From Nitrospirota bacterium (GTDB lineage: Bacteria > Nitrospirota > Thermodesulfovibrionia > Thermodesulfovibrionales > JdFR-85), in the NCBI GenBank assembly GCA_011321725.1, contig DROX01000255.1, positions 1-50,460 on the forward strand: a stretch of DNA of 50,460 nt. Direction: 5' to 3'. How positions within the stretch are numbered: the first letter of the stretch is position 1; every line of letters begins with the position of its first letter. This document shows positions 1 to 8,558 of the stretch, piece by piece. Under the pieces are notes generated by a model. The model saw nothing but the letters and a program-made list of their open reading frames with translations. It made no database searches and was not told the DNA's origin. The translations under genes were made by a program, and so were the position numbers.

Positions 1-1475
1 AACTCCTTGTCACCTCTGAGAGGAGACCCATCGTGCTCTTCAGAAAAAGACCTGACTGCAGCCTCCCCGAGGATATAGCACCCAATAACAGCCACCTTGG
101 CTTCATGCTGCCCTATACACCACTACACTACCTCCTCTTTGCATATCCCCGGGGGAAGGATGGGGAGGGGCACCACTTCCATGCCCTTGTGATGACAAGC
201 GGCAATATATCGGAGGAGCCCATAATCCATGAAAACGAGACAGCCATGCAGAGGCTTTCCCACCTTGTGGATGCCTTTCTCTTTCACAACAGGGAGATCT
301 ATATGCGTGTTGATGACTCAGTGATAAAGGAAGGGACATTCATAAGAAGGGCAAGGGGATATGTCCCCGAGCCAGTGGTACTCTCCAATACAGGTCCCGA
401 GGTGCTTGGCGCAGGTGCTGACCTCAAGAACACCTTTACACTCACAAAGGAGACCTATGCTGTGATAAGCCAGCATATCGGGGATATGGAGAACCTTGAG
501 ACCCTCCAGTTCTACGAGGAGGTACTGAAGAACCTGAAGGGTCTCTACAGGATTGAACCCCTTGCCATCGGCTGTGACATGCACCCTGAATACTTTACGA
601 CAAGGTGGGCCGAAAGGCAGGGGCTTCCCGTCACACATATACAGCATCACCATGCCCATATCGCGGCTGTCATGGCAGAGCATGGCCTCAAAGAGCGGGT
701 ATTGGGTGTAGCCTTTGACGGCACAGGCTACGGGACTGACGGCACAATCTGGGGTGGAGAGTTTCTCATCGCAGACCTCAGTGGATTCCAGAGAGCGGCC
801 CATCTGAGGCCGATAAGGCTGCCAGGTGCTGAGGCAGCCATCCGGAAGCCCTGGAGGATAGCGGTATCAGCGCTGAAGGAGATATATGGAAGGGATGCAT
901 ACCTTTATCTTGAAAGGCTGGGCTATCCTGAACTCTACGGGCGAGAAGAGATAGAGAACATCCTGAAGATAGCAGACTCAAGGGAGTTTTCACCTCCCAG
1001 TTCAGGAGCAGGGAGGTACTTTGACCTGGTGTCCGCTGCACTCGGGATTGTCAGGGAAAACACCTTTGAGGCAGAGGCTGCAATGGCCCTTGAATCCCTC
1101 ACAGTGGATGGTGTGTCCGGGACATACCCCTTTGATCTAATAGAGGGTGAACCAATCATTGTTGACCTCTTCCCATCCATTGAGAGTGTTGTTCAGGATA
1201 TCCTCAGCAATAAGGAAAAGGGTATAATATCCACAATGTTTCATAATACCATCATAAAGGTTATAATAGATGTGATCGGCATATTAAGCAGGTCCACAGG
1301 GATCAGGGATATAGCGGTCTCAGGGGGTGTGTTCCAGAACAGCTACATCCTTGAAGGAACCTTACAGGGCCTTAAGAGCCAGGACTATAATGTATTCTTC
1401 CACAGGATGGTTCCCCCAAATGATGCCTGCATATCCCTTGGACAGGCCTGCATCCTGAGGGAGATGATGAGATGA
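1..1475 (+). CDS. hypF: Carbamoyltransferase HypF, 3' part (5' end outside window)
   Basis: HypF makes the cyanide ligands of the NiFe-hydrogenase active site: it carbamoylates the C-terminal Cys of HypE from carbamoyl phosphate in the cytoplasm. The reading frame is open to the window edge; codons before the track's GTG read LLVTSERRPIV, typical HypF sequence, so GTG at 33 is not the start and roughly the first third (acylphosphatase, zinc-finger and part of YrdC) is missing. Visible are the end of the YrdC domain (MTSGNISEEPI, RVDDSV, RRARGYVPEP) and the whole Kae1-like domain with the metal-binding HHHAH motif, DGTGYGTDGTIWGGEF, and the C-terminal VSGGVFQN. The stop overlaps the hypD start (ATGA), so the two are translationally coupled. 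No hypC lies between them, unlike many hyp operons. Confidence 0.96.
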   Translation, partial: LLVTSERRPIVLFRKRPDCSLPEDIAPNNSHLGFMLPYTPLHYLLFAYPRGKDGEGHHFHALVMTSGNISEEPIIHENETAMQRLSHLVDAFLFHNREIYMRVDDSVIKEGTFIRRARGYVPEPVVLSNTGPEVLGAGADLKNTFTLTKETYAVISQHIGDMENLETLQFYEEVLKNLKGLYRIEPLAIGCDMHPEYFTTRWAERQGLPVTHIQHHHAHIAAVMAEHGLKERVLGVAFDGTGYGTDGTIWGGEFLIADLSGFQRAAHLRPIRLPGAEAAIRKPWRIAVSALKEIYGRDAYLYLERLGYPELYGREEIENILKIADSREFSPPSSGAGRYFDLVSAALGIVRENTFEAEAAMALESLTVDGVSGTYPFDLIEGEPIIVDLFPSIESVVQDILSNKEKGIISTMFHNTIIKVIIDVIGILSRSTGIRDIAVSGGVFQNSYILEGTLQGLKSQDYNVFFHRMVPPNDACISLGQACILREMMR

Positions 1476-2527
1476 AGGAGATGATTGACACCATCCACAG
1501 GTTAACAAAGGGGGCCGGCAGGACACTAAAGCTCATGGAGGTCTGCGGAACCCACACGGTGGCAATATTCCGTCACGGTATCCGATCAGTGCTCCCCGAG
1601 GGGCTTGAGCTCCTGAGCGGTCCAGGCTGTCCTGTCTGTGTGACCTCCATTGAGGATGTGGACAGGGCCATAGCCCTCTCAATGAAGCCCGATACCATAC
1701 TCGCCACATTCGGTGATATGATGAGGGTGCCTGGTTCCCGCGGGAACCTCTACAATGCACGCTCTGAAGGGGCCGATGTACGGATTGTCTACTCACCCCA
1801 TGATGCACTGGAGCTCGCAATAAGGAATCCTGACAGGAGGGTCGTCTTCTTTGCCACAGGCTTTGAGACAACCTCCCCCCTTGTTGCAGCAATACTGTAC
1901 GAGGCCCAGCTCAAGGATGTGAAGAACTTCTTGATCTACTCTGTACACAAGCTTGTCCCTCCGGCACTCCGTGCGCTCCTGACAGACAGTGAGGTCAAGG
2001 TGGATGGCTTCATACTGCCGGGGCATGTAAGCACCATTATTGGTCCCGAGCCCTATGAGTTCATTGCAAGGGATTTCGGGAAACCGGCGGTAATCACGGG
2101 TTTTGAGCCGGAGGATATACTCCAGGGCATCCTTATGCTTCTCAGACAGATAGTGTCGGAGGAGGCATCTGTGGAGATACAGTACAGGAGGGCTGTACGC
2201 AGGGGCGGTAACAGGAAGGCCATGGAGATGATAGAGAGATACTTCCAGGCCTGCAGTGTCCACTGGCGGGGCATAGGCACTATACCTGACAGCGGACTTT
2301 CTCTGAGGCAGGAGTACGAAAGGTTTGATGCCACAAGGGTCTTTGATACAGAGGTGCAGAGCAGCCCGGAGCCAAAGGCATGCTCCTGCGGAGAGGTTTT
2401 AAGAGGGATAAAAAGACCGCCCGAATGCCCCCTCTTTGCAAAGAGGTGCACACCTGACAGTCCTGTGGGTGCCTGTATGGTAAGCACCGAGGGCAGTTGC
2501 GCTGCCTATTACAAGTACTTCATTTGA
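1472..2527 (+). CDS. hypD: Hydrogenase maturation factor HypD
   Basis: HypD is the iron-sulfur scaffold that, with HypC, assembles the Fe(CN)2CO moiety of NiFe-hydrogenases in the cytoplasm. At 351 residues it has normal length. The N-terminal MEVCGTHT and GPGCPVCVT motifs carry the conserved Cys residues, GFETTSP is present mid-protein, and the C-terminus carries the 4Fe-4S cluster Cys set (CSCGEVL, PPECPLF, CTPDSPVGACM, GSCAAYYKY). The ATG overlaps the hypF stop. The 3' end overlaps the convergent trmB stop by 8 bases, leaving no room for a separate terminator. The structural hydrogenase genes are not in the window. Confidence 0.97.
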   Translation: MKEMIDTIHRLTKGAGRTLKLMEVCGTHTVAIFRHGIRSVLPEGLELLSGPGCPVCVTSIEDVDRAIALSMKPDTILATFGDMMRVPGSRGNLYNARSEGADVRIVYSPHDALELAIRNPDRRVVFFATGFETTSPLVAAILYEAQLKDVKNFLIYSVHKLVPPALRALLTDSEVKVDGFILPGHVSTIIGPEPYEFIARDFGKPAVITGFEPEDILQGILMLLRQIVSEEASVEIQYRRAVRRGGNRKAMEMIERYFQACSVHWRGIGTIPDSGLSLRQEYERFDATRVFDTEVQSSPEPKACSCGEVLRGIKRPPECPLFAKRCTPDSPVGACMVSTEGSCAAYYKYFI

Positions 2528-3179
2528 CAAATTCAAAAACAGCTATCTTCCTTCCATCCCTCAGTGCCTTCCTGGCGTATTTTGTCTCGTAGACCTCGGG
2601 GATCCCGCAGTCTCTCTTCAGGAAGCCCTGTTCAATAAAAGTCTCCTCTATTGTCTCCGCATATCCTATGTGGTCAGTGGCCACAACTGCAACACCACCC
2701 TTTTTCAGCTTCCTTTTCAGGAGGGATACAAACTCACTGTTGATCAACCTCCTCTTGTGATGCCTCTTTTTCGGCCAGGGGTCTGGAAAGAGTATGTATA
2801 TGCAGTCTATAGATTCATCACCGAACTGCTCCTTCAGGGCCTCTCTGGTGTCTTTTATGATGAGCCTGATGTTTTCCGGCAGGGGCCTTCTCTTGTTATC
2901 ATAATCAACCATTCTGCGAATCAGCTTCACCACACCTGAGAGATAAAGCTCAATGCCGATGAAGTTGATATCCCCGTGTCTCCTGGCCATATTGTAGAGG
3001 AACTCGCCTGTGCCAAAGCCAACCTCCACATGAAGCGGCGCCTCCCTGCCGAATACAGCCCTTAAATCTACAATCCCTGGTGCGGATATATCAAGTCCGG
3101 GTAAAATCCTCTGCAGTGCCTCCTTCTGTGCACTGCTCAGTCTCCCTGCCCTTCTGCCAGAGGTTGTCCTTATCAGCAT
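2520..3179 (-). CDS. trmB: tRNA (guanine-N7-)-methyltransferase TrmB
   Basis: TrmB forms m7G46 in the variable loop of many tRNAs using S-adenosylmethionine. The 219-residue protein shows the SAM-binding loop EVGFGTGEFL followed by FIGIELY, and the family signature LFPDPWPKKRHHKRRLIN. The C-terminal ATDHIGYAE and the Lys/Arg-rich end are also typical. The start codon overlaps the stop of the upstream HDOD-GGDEF gene (ATGCTGA), so the two are probably co-transcribed and coupled, though no functional link is evident. Confidence 0.95.
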   Translation of the reverse strand: MLIRTTSGRRAGRLSSAQKEALQRILPGLDISAPGIVDLRAVFGREAPLHVEVGFGTGEFLYNMARRHGDINFIGIELYLSGVVKLIRRMVDYDNKRRPLPENIRLIIKDTREALKEQFGDESIDCIYILFPDPWPKKRHHKRRLINSEFVSLLKRKLKKGGVAVVATDHIGYAETIEETFIEQGFLKRDCGIPEVYETKYARKALRDGRKIAVFEFVK

Positions 3180-4678
3180 GGTGCAAGGCTTACAATGGTA
3201 ATCCTGTTTCGGCCCTTTTTCTTTGAACAGTAGAGCGCCCTGTCTGCCACATCAATGAGGTGTTTTTTCTCCACCACCGTTGAATGGTCCTCAATGGAGG
3301 TGACCCCAAGGCTTATGGTTACCTTTATCCTGTTACCATCCAGGACAGGCATCAGTGCCTCCACCTCGCTCCTCAGCCTTTCTGCAACAGAGAGGGCACC
3401 CTTCAGGTCTGTCTCAGGCAGTACGATGGCAAACTCCTCTCCGCCGTACCTTGCAGCTATATCCGTGTCTCTGAGGGAATCCCTGATCACCCTGCTGATC
3501 TCTTTAAGTACAACATCACCCTGGGGATGGCCATAGGTATCGTTTATCCTCTTGAAATGGTCAATATCAAGCATGATGAGAGATATGGGGTGGTTGTATC
3601 TTCTTGCCCTTGAAAGCTCTTTGTCAAGCAGTTCCTGGAAGTAGCGATGGTTGTAAAGCCCTGTAAGACCATCCTTAAGTGCCAGGTCTCTCAGTCTTTC
3701 ATTGGCTGCTTTCAGTTCCCTTGCCAGCCTCTCTGCCTTTTCTTTTGCCTGCCTCAGCTCTATCACCAGGTACTCGTAGGAGAGGTTGAGCCTGTGAAGC
3801 TCCTCGTTCGCCTCCTGCAGGATCTCCGAGTAGGGTTTCATCTCACCAGGTGGTATCTCAAAGACACTGAAGACCTCTATTGTCTTTTCAGCGACCTCAT
3901 CAATAAAGTCCTCAAGCGTCTCCACTGACAGGGAAAGCTTGTTCGTGAAGATCTCCCTCAGGCTCTTCACCTTCTGCACCGTCATGGTGCCATGATAGAT
4001 AGAGGATGTTACATCCGCGGCCCTTAGTATGCAGACAGCCCTGTCAGAACCACTGCATTCATGATGTCTTGATATGGGCTGATGGATCTGGGCAGGGATT
4101 CCCCACTTCTTCAACATCTCTGAACCAACTACCTGGTGATCAAAACCAAAGATCTTCCTTTCCGCCTCTACAACGGAGAGTTTATTTACCTCCTTCTCAT
4201 CAAAGACCCTCCTGTACTCGGAAGGCATTGTTATGTACATCACAGCAATACCGATATCCATGAGCAGGGCTGTGACAAAGGTGTTGTCTGAACGGACACC
4301 CATCATGCCTGAAAGGATCTCCGCTGCCACCGCCGATGTGATGGCCCTTTTCCAGAAGAGGTCATAGTTAAAACCATCAACACTCTGCCCCTTCATCTCC
4401 TTTACTATTACAAAGGAAAGGGCAAGGTTCCTGATGGCATCAAAACCGAGCACACCCACCGCCTTGTCAAGACTGTCAACCCTGTAGGGCAGACCATAAA
4501 AGGAGGAGTTTGCCATGCTCAGGACCTTGAATGTGAGGGCTGGATCAGAGGAGATTATCCTTGATAGCTCACTGAAGGAGGTCTTTGAATCCCTCACAGC
4601 CTGCAGGATCTTGATCGCCACTGCTGGTGGAGAGGGCAACCTTATCTCATTCCCTGTCAATTCTTCAAGAACACTCAT
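3173..4678 (-). CDS. HDOD-GGDEF diguanylate cyclase
   Basis: Predicted cytosolic diguanylate cyclase making cyclic di-GMP. Domains in order: an N-terminal HDOD domain (about residues 5-210, LPSPPAVAIKIL through RHHE), a helical linker, a coiled coil (about 290-340, rich in E/K/R/A) and a GGDEF domain. The active site is the intact RYGGEEFAIVLPE, with DIDHFKRINDTYGH upstream. RDTD, five residues before GGEEF, is a product-inhibition I-site. The track starts at GTG 4690, but an ATG 12 bases inside (MSVLEELTGNEI) fits the family better; neither has a strong ribosome site. HDOD domains usually act as signalling scaffolds, so the input is unknown. It overlaps trmB by 7 bases. Confidence 0.9.
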   Translation of the reverse strand: MSVLEELTGNEIRLPSPPAVAIKILQAVRDSKTSFSELSRIISSDPALTFKVLSMANSSFYGLPYRVDSLDKAVGVLGFDAIRNLALSFVIVKEMKGQSVDGFNYDLFWKRAITSAVAAEILSGMMGVRSDNTFVTALLMDIGIAVMYITMPSEYRRVFDEKEVNKLSVVEAERKIFGFDHQVVGSEMLKKWGIPAQIHQPISRHHECSGSDRAVCILRAADVTSSIYHGTMTVQKVKSLREIFTNKLSLSVETLEDFIDEVAEKTIEVFSVFEIPPGEMKPYSEILQEANEELHRLNLSYEYLVIELRQAKEKAERLARELKAANERLRDLALKDGLTGLYNHRYFQELLDKELSRARRYNHPISLIMLDIDHFKRINDTYGHPQGDVVLKEISRVIRDSLRDTDIAARYGGEEFAIVLPETDLKGALSVAERLRSEVEALMPVLDGNRIKVTISLGVTSIEDHSTVVEKKHLIDVADRALYCSKKKGRNRITIVSLAPC

Positions 4679-4751
4679 ATTCCCATGCACTTTTCAAGAA
4701 GGTAAGGCCTATACCATTATCGGCTATCTTCCATCCATGCTTTAATGAACC

Positions 4752-6371
4752 TCATGGAACCATCCTGTGACGTTGCAGTGACTCGGGCACATACCATCTG
4801 TGTATGTTGTAGGTAATACCAATGGGCGAAGGCCTTATCCCCCTGAACCTCGCATGAACTATGGGTAGTGCATCAGGCACGTAGAGAAACACATAGGGCG
4901 CATCCTCAGCCAGTATCTCCTGGAACCTATAGTAGATCTTCTTGCGCTTCTGCTGGTCAAATACCCGCCTGCCCTGCTCAAGGAGCCTGTCAACCTCGGG
5001 GTTCTTGTAGGAGATAAAGTTGAACTCCTTCTCACCGGTCTTGCTTGAATGCCATATGTCGTACTGGTCAGGGTCAAGCCCTATTGACCAGCCAAGTATC
5101 ACGGCCTCAAACCGCCTCTTGTCAATGAATTCATTTATGAAGGCACTCCATTCAACAAGCCTTATATTCACCTTTATCCCCACCTGTTTGAGCCTCCACT
5201 GCACTATAGTGGCGGTCTTTTCACGGAGGCTGTTGCCCATGTTTGTGAGTATGGTGAACTCAAAGGGGATGCCATCCTTTTCAAGCACACCGTCTCCATC
5301 CCTGTCCACCCAGCCTGCCTCCTTCAGGAGTTTCCTGGCCAGCCCTGGGTTGTAATCATAACGCTCCACATTGGGATTATAGGGCCATGTATTTGGCACA
5401 TAGGGGCCTGTTGCCACACTGCCAAGTCCGAATAGAACAACATCTATTATCTCCTTTTTGTCAATTGCATAGGAAATGGCCTTTCTCACCCTTTTGTCCT
5501 TGAAGAAGGGATGCCTGAGGTTGAACCCAAGATAGGTGTAGGCAAACACGGGGTAGCGGAACTTGTTGAAGTTCTTCCTGAAGTACTCCGTGTTGGTCTG
5601 GCGTGTGTACTGGATGGGGGTAAGTCCCATCATGTCCACCCCTCCTGCCCTGAGTTCCATGAACATCGTGGACTGGTCAGGGATGATCCTGTAGACATAG
5701 TAATCAAGGTAGGGCCGGCCCTCAAAATAATCCGGGTTTGCCTTCAGGGTGAGGCTCTGGCCGGGCTCCCATTTCACAAGAACAAAGGGACCCATCCCCA
5801 CGGGATGTCTGCCAAAATCCGTCTTTGTAATATCCTTGCCTTCAAGGAGATGCCTTGGAAGGATGGGAAGGTTGCCCCAGCTGCTGAGTGCCGGTGCAAA
5901 GGGCTTATCATAGGTTACCCTGAAGGTGTATTTATCTACAACCTCTGCCTTTTTCACCTCCAGGAAATCACCCTTGTATGGGGTGGGGGTCTTCTCACTT
6001 ATAATCGTCTTGTAGCCAAACATCACGTCATCTGCTGTAAACTCCACACCGTCCGTCCATCTCACACCCTTTCTCAGGTGGAAGGTTATCACACGACCAT
6101 CATCAGAAATATCCCAGGACTCTGCAAGGTCACCAACAAGTGTGAGATCCGTGTCATACTTGACAAGGCCATTGAAGATAAGCCCTGCCACATCATGGGA
6201 TGCGCTATCACCAGCAAGCATGGGTACAAGGATGCTCGGCTCCCCGATTGATCCCACAACAAGTGTGCCTCCGTAGGCAGGCCTGGCCTGGCCTGCATCG
6301 GGATTGTAACCTCCATGTGCCAGCACCAGGGAACTGATCAGGAGTATTACGAGCAGACAGAGTTTTCGCAT
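4752..6371 (-). CDS. ABC-type peptide/nickel solute-binding protein (SBP_bac_5)
   Basis: Periplasmic binding protein of the DppA/OppA/NikA family (SBP_bac_5), 539 residues. It has an N-terminal signal peptide (MRKLCLLVILLISSLVLAHG), then GGTLVVGSIGEPSILVP, the family hallmark RKGVRWTDG...FTADDVMF, and FFKDKRVRKAISYAIDK. The ORF track extends 107 codons upstream, but that segment translates the repeat-rich intergenic region and lacks coding character, so I take ATG at 6371. A TGGTATAAT extended -10 ends six bases before this ATG and there is no Shine-Dalgarno at normal spacing, so the mRNA may be leaderless. No permease or ATPase genes are adjacent, so it is an orphan; its ligand (peptide, nickel chelate or other) cannot be told from sequence. 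Confidence 0.92.
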   Translation of the reverse strand: MRKLCLLVILLISSLVLAHGGYNPDAGQARPAYGGTLVVGSIGEPSILVPMLAGDSASHDVAGLIFNGLVKYDTDLTLVGDLAESWDISDDGRVITFHLRKGVRWTDGVEFTADDVMFGYKTIISEKTPTPYKGDFLEVKKAEVVDKYTFRVTYDKPFAPALSSWGNLPILPRHLLEGKDITKTDFGRHPVGMGPFVLVKWEPGQSLTLKANPDYFEGRPYLDYYVYRIIPDQSTMFMELRAGGVDMMGLTPIQYTRQTNTEYFRKNFNKFRYPVFAYTYLGFNLRHPFFKDKRVRKAISYAIDKKEIIDVVLFGLGSVATGPYVPNTWPYNPNVERYDYNPGLARKLLKEAGWVDRDGDGVLEKDGIPFEFTILTNMGNSLREKTATIVQWRLKQVGIKVNIRLVEWSAFINEFIDKRRFEAVILGWSIGLDPDQYDIWHSSKTGEKEFNFISYKNPEVDRLLEQGRRVFDQQKRKKIYYRFQEILAEDAPYVFLYVPDALPIVHARFRGIRPSPIGITYNIHRWYVPESLQRHRMVP

Positions 6372-6377
6372 CAGTAG

Positions 6378-6386
6378 ATTATACCA
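6378..6386 (-). promoter_or_regulatory. Extended -10 promoter of the solute-binding protein gene
   Basis: On the minus strand TGGTATAAT is a perfect extended -10 (TGnTATAAT). It ends six bases before the ATG at 6371, placing the expected start of transcription at or next to the start codon. No clear -35 is visible (GGCGAA at the expected place), which is acceptable for an extended -10. Confidence 0.5.
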
Positions 6387-6404
6387 CGACAGCCTCCTCT
6401 TTCG

Positions 6405-6500
6405 CCCCTTACAGGGCTTCAAATCATATTGGCATGGATTGTCAGATATTACCCGGATCTGGTTGAGAAGAGGCCCGCCCCGACAATCCATAAGCGTATT
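6405..6500. repeat. Degenerate intergenic element, copy 1
   Basis: This segment contains CAGGGCTTCAAATCA, then ATCTGGTTGAG and CGACAATCCAT, in the same order and orientation as CAGGACTTCAAATCA, CTCTGGCTTGAG and CGACAATCCAT upstream of leuB (42180-42313). Read in minus-strand frame both give an MDCR..P.L peptide, which is why both downstream ORFs carry false N-terminal extensions. The element looks non-coding and decayed. Confidence 0.5.
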
Positions 6501-6604
6501 GTCATCGCCGTGCTTGACACGGCGATCCATGGTCTTTTTAGATTCCCCAGTCAAGCTGGGGAATGACAAGGAGAGAATTGTAATTGTCGGACTTGATCCG
6601 ACAG
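6501..6604. repeat. Three CTTGA-loop palindromic repeats
   Basis: Three hairpins lie in 104 bases: 6504-6526 (9-bp stem ATCGCCGTG), 6542-6564 (9-bp stem ATTCCCCAG, opposite orientation) and 6585-6603 (7-bp stem TGTCGGA). All have the same five-base loop, CTTGA, and similar flanks (GTCAT or GTAAT before, ATCC or GTCC after in the CTTGA orientation), while the stem sequences are quite different but always self-complementary. This is a family of about 28-bp palindromic repeats with covarying stems. They are not positioned as terminators, since both neighbouring genes start here. Confidence 0.8.
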
Positions 6605-6761
6605 TCCAGGGCAAAACAAATGACTGGATTACCAGGTCAATCTGAAAAGGATAAAGGATAAATGTGGTGGGATGGATTCCCGGACCAAGCATGCATTTTG
6701 ATCTCCTGATCTGGTTGAGGACGGATTTGATCGGAGGGCTTCTGATGACACCGGAATGGAT

Positions 6762-6791
6762 TTGACCACATATGGATGTTTGTGTGATAAT
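6762..6791 (+). promoter_or_regulatory. Sigma-70 promoter of the TPR lipoprotein gene
   Basis: TTGACC and GATAAT are separated by 18 bases, close to consensus. The -10 ends six bases before the ATG at 6798, so the predicted transcript starts at the start codon; there is no Shine-Dalgarno, consistent with a leaderless mRNA. Confidence 0.6.
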
Positions 6792-6797
6792 TAATTC

Positions 6798-8558
6798 ATG
6801 AGATGGATTATCCTTTTGTTGATAACAGCCTCCTTCCTCCTGTCCTGTAGCACAACAGGGGCCTTGAAAACACAGGCAAAGACTGTCAGGCCTGTACAGA
6901 AGGAAAGGAAAGAGACAAAAAGGGCATCCACGGGAAAGCAGTTCCAGGAAAAGACACCTGGTGAGGCCTACTACTATTACATGCTTGGCTACAAGGCAGA
7001 GATTGAAGGCAGGTGGGAGGATGCACTGGCATACTACAACAGGGCATCCGGGCTTGACCCCTCATCATCCTATCTGAAGGTCCGTATCGGGTACATCCTT
7101 TTGAGGATGGGGAAGGTGAAGGAGGCAACAGAGCTTGCCGAAGAGATAGTGAAGACACATCCTGATGATGTGAAGGCGCTGAAACTCCTTGGCCAGCTAT
7201 ACAATGGCCAGAAGAGGAGAGATGATGCAATTGGTGTATACAAGAAGATAATCGCCCTGGATCCCGAGGACACGGAGGCCCATCTCTTCCTTGGCGTACT
7301 TTATGCCTCCACCAAGAGATATGACGAGGCAGTAAAGATACTGAAAACCCTTATTGAAAGGAAGCCTGACAACCTGATGGCCCTGTACTATCTGGCATCC
7401 ATCTATCTTGACAAACGTGACTACCAGAATGCAGAGCTATACTTCAGGAAGTGCCTTGATATAAAGCCTGACTTTGATACCGCCTATTTCAATCTTGCCC
7501 TTATTGAGGAGCTCCGGGGCAATGCCGAGAAGGCGATAGAATACTACCAGAAGGCATCAAAGCTGAACCCCCATAATCTTGAGGCAAGGGAGCGACTATC
7601 GCGCATGTATATCAAGAAGAAACGCATAGGCGAGGCGATCAAGGAGCTTGAAAAACTGAGCCATGACCTGCCGAAGAACATTGAGATACACAAAAGACTG
7701 GGGCTTCTCTACATGGACCAGAAACAATACGAAAAGGCGATTGAGGAGTTCCAGATCGTCAAGGAGGCTGAGCCCCGTGATGTGGTTGCAAGGTACTACA
7801 TCTCTGTAGCACTTGAACAACTCAAACGGTATGAGATGGCAATAAAGGAGATCAAGGAACTACTGGATATGGATCCGAAGAATCTCAATGCATTGTTGCA
7901 CCTTGCCTACCTGTACTCTGAGACAGAAAACTACGAGGAGTCAATCAAGACCTATGATGAACTGCTGCGCATTGAAAAGAAGGCGGAGTTCTACATCTAC
8001 AAGGCAATAAACTACCTAAGGCTGAAGAGATACAGGGAGGCAGAGAAGACACTTCTGGAGGCTGTAAAGCGCTATCCCGAAAATGCCGAGGTCTATTTTA
8101 ACCTTGCCATTGTATATGAAAAGATGGACAGGTTTGATGAGATGGTCAGATACCTGAAGAAGACGATAGAGCTGAACCCCGAGCATGCTGATGCCCTGAA
8201 TTACCTTGGATACAGCTATGCTGACCGGGGGGTGAATCTTGAAGATGCACTGGATTTGATCAGGAGGGCACTCAAGCTCAAACCGGACAGTGGCTATATA
8301 ATAGACAGCCTGGCCTGGGTATACTACAAGCTCGGCAGATACGAGGATGCGCTCAGGGAACTCAAAAGGGCCCTCGGGTATGTAAATGATGACCCCGTAC
8401 TGTACGACCACCTTGGTGATGTCTATCTCAAGCTTGGTAGAAAAGAAGAGGCCCTGGAGGCATACAAAAAGGCATTAAAGTACCATAAAAAAGAGGAAGG
8501 CATAAAAGAAAAGGTAGAGAAGAAGATCAAAGAACTGACCAATGAGGCTAACCCTTAA
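6798..8558 (+). CDS. TPR-repeat lipoprotein
   Basis: A 586-residue predicted lipoprotein: the N-terminus MRWIILLLITASFLLSC ends in a lipobox-like FLLSC with Cys17 as the lipidated residue. After a Lys/Thr-rich linker it is almost wholly TPR repeats (about 14-15 units of 34 residues from about residue 52 to 575), e.g. AEAYYYYMLGYKAE-like starts and repeated A-x-x-x-Y-x-x-A-L patterns. Such proteins serve as envelope scaffolds, for example in outer-membrane or secretion assemblies; the partner here is unknown. The promoter sits immediately before the ATG. The 3' end overlaps ispE by 17 bases, so the two form an operon. The alternative, a cytoplasmic TPR protein, is less likely given the lipobox. 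Confidence 0.88.
   Translation: MRWIILLLITASFLLSCSTTGALKTQAKTVRPVQKERKETKRASTGKQFQEKTPGEAYYYYMLGYKAEIEGRWEDALAYYNRASGLDPSSSYLKVRIGYILLRMGKVKEATELAEEIVKTHPDDVKALKLLGQLYNGQKRRDDAIGVYKKIIALDPEDTEAHLFLGVLYASTKRYDEAVKILKTLIERKPDNLMALYYLASIYLDKRDYQNAELYFRKCLDIKPDFDTAYFNLALIEELRGNAEKAIEYYQKASKLNPHNLEARERLSRMYIKKKRIGEAIKELEKLSHDLPKNIEIHKRLGLLYMDQKQYEKAIEEFQIVKEAEPRDVVARYYISVALEQLKRYEMAIKEIKELLDMDPKNLNALLHLAYLYSETENYEESIKTYDELLRIEKKAEFYIYKAINYLRLKRYREAEKTLLEAVKRYPENAEVYFNLAIVYEKMDRFDEMVRYLKKTIELNPEHADALNYLGYSYADRGVNLEDALDLIRRALKLKPDSGYIIDSLAWVYYKLGRYEDALRELKRALGYVNDDPVLYDHLGDVYLKLGRKEEALEAYKKALKYHKKEEGIKEKVEKKIKELTNEANP

Larger units (their letters stand above)
6372..6797. other. Repeat-rich intergenic region without genes
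   Basis: This 426-base gap separates divergent genes. It holds a degenerate element at about 6405-6500 that resembles the region upstream of leuB, three CTTGA-loop palindromes (6501-6604), a second partial copy of the ATCTGGTTGAG motif near 6710, and the two divergent promoters at its ends. No plausible CDS was found. Confidence 0.7.

Noticed and set aside
6372-6692. 107-codon N-terminal extension of the solute-binding protein ORF
   Set aside because: It translates intergenic repeats, would bury the signal peptide, and lies upstream of a good -10 box.
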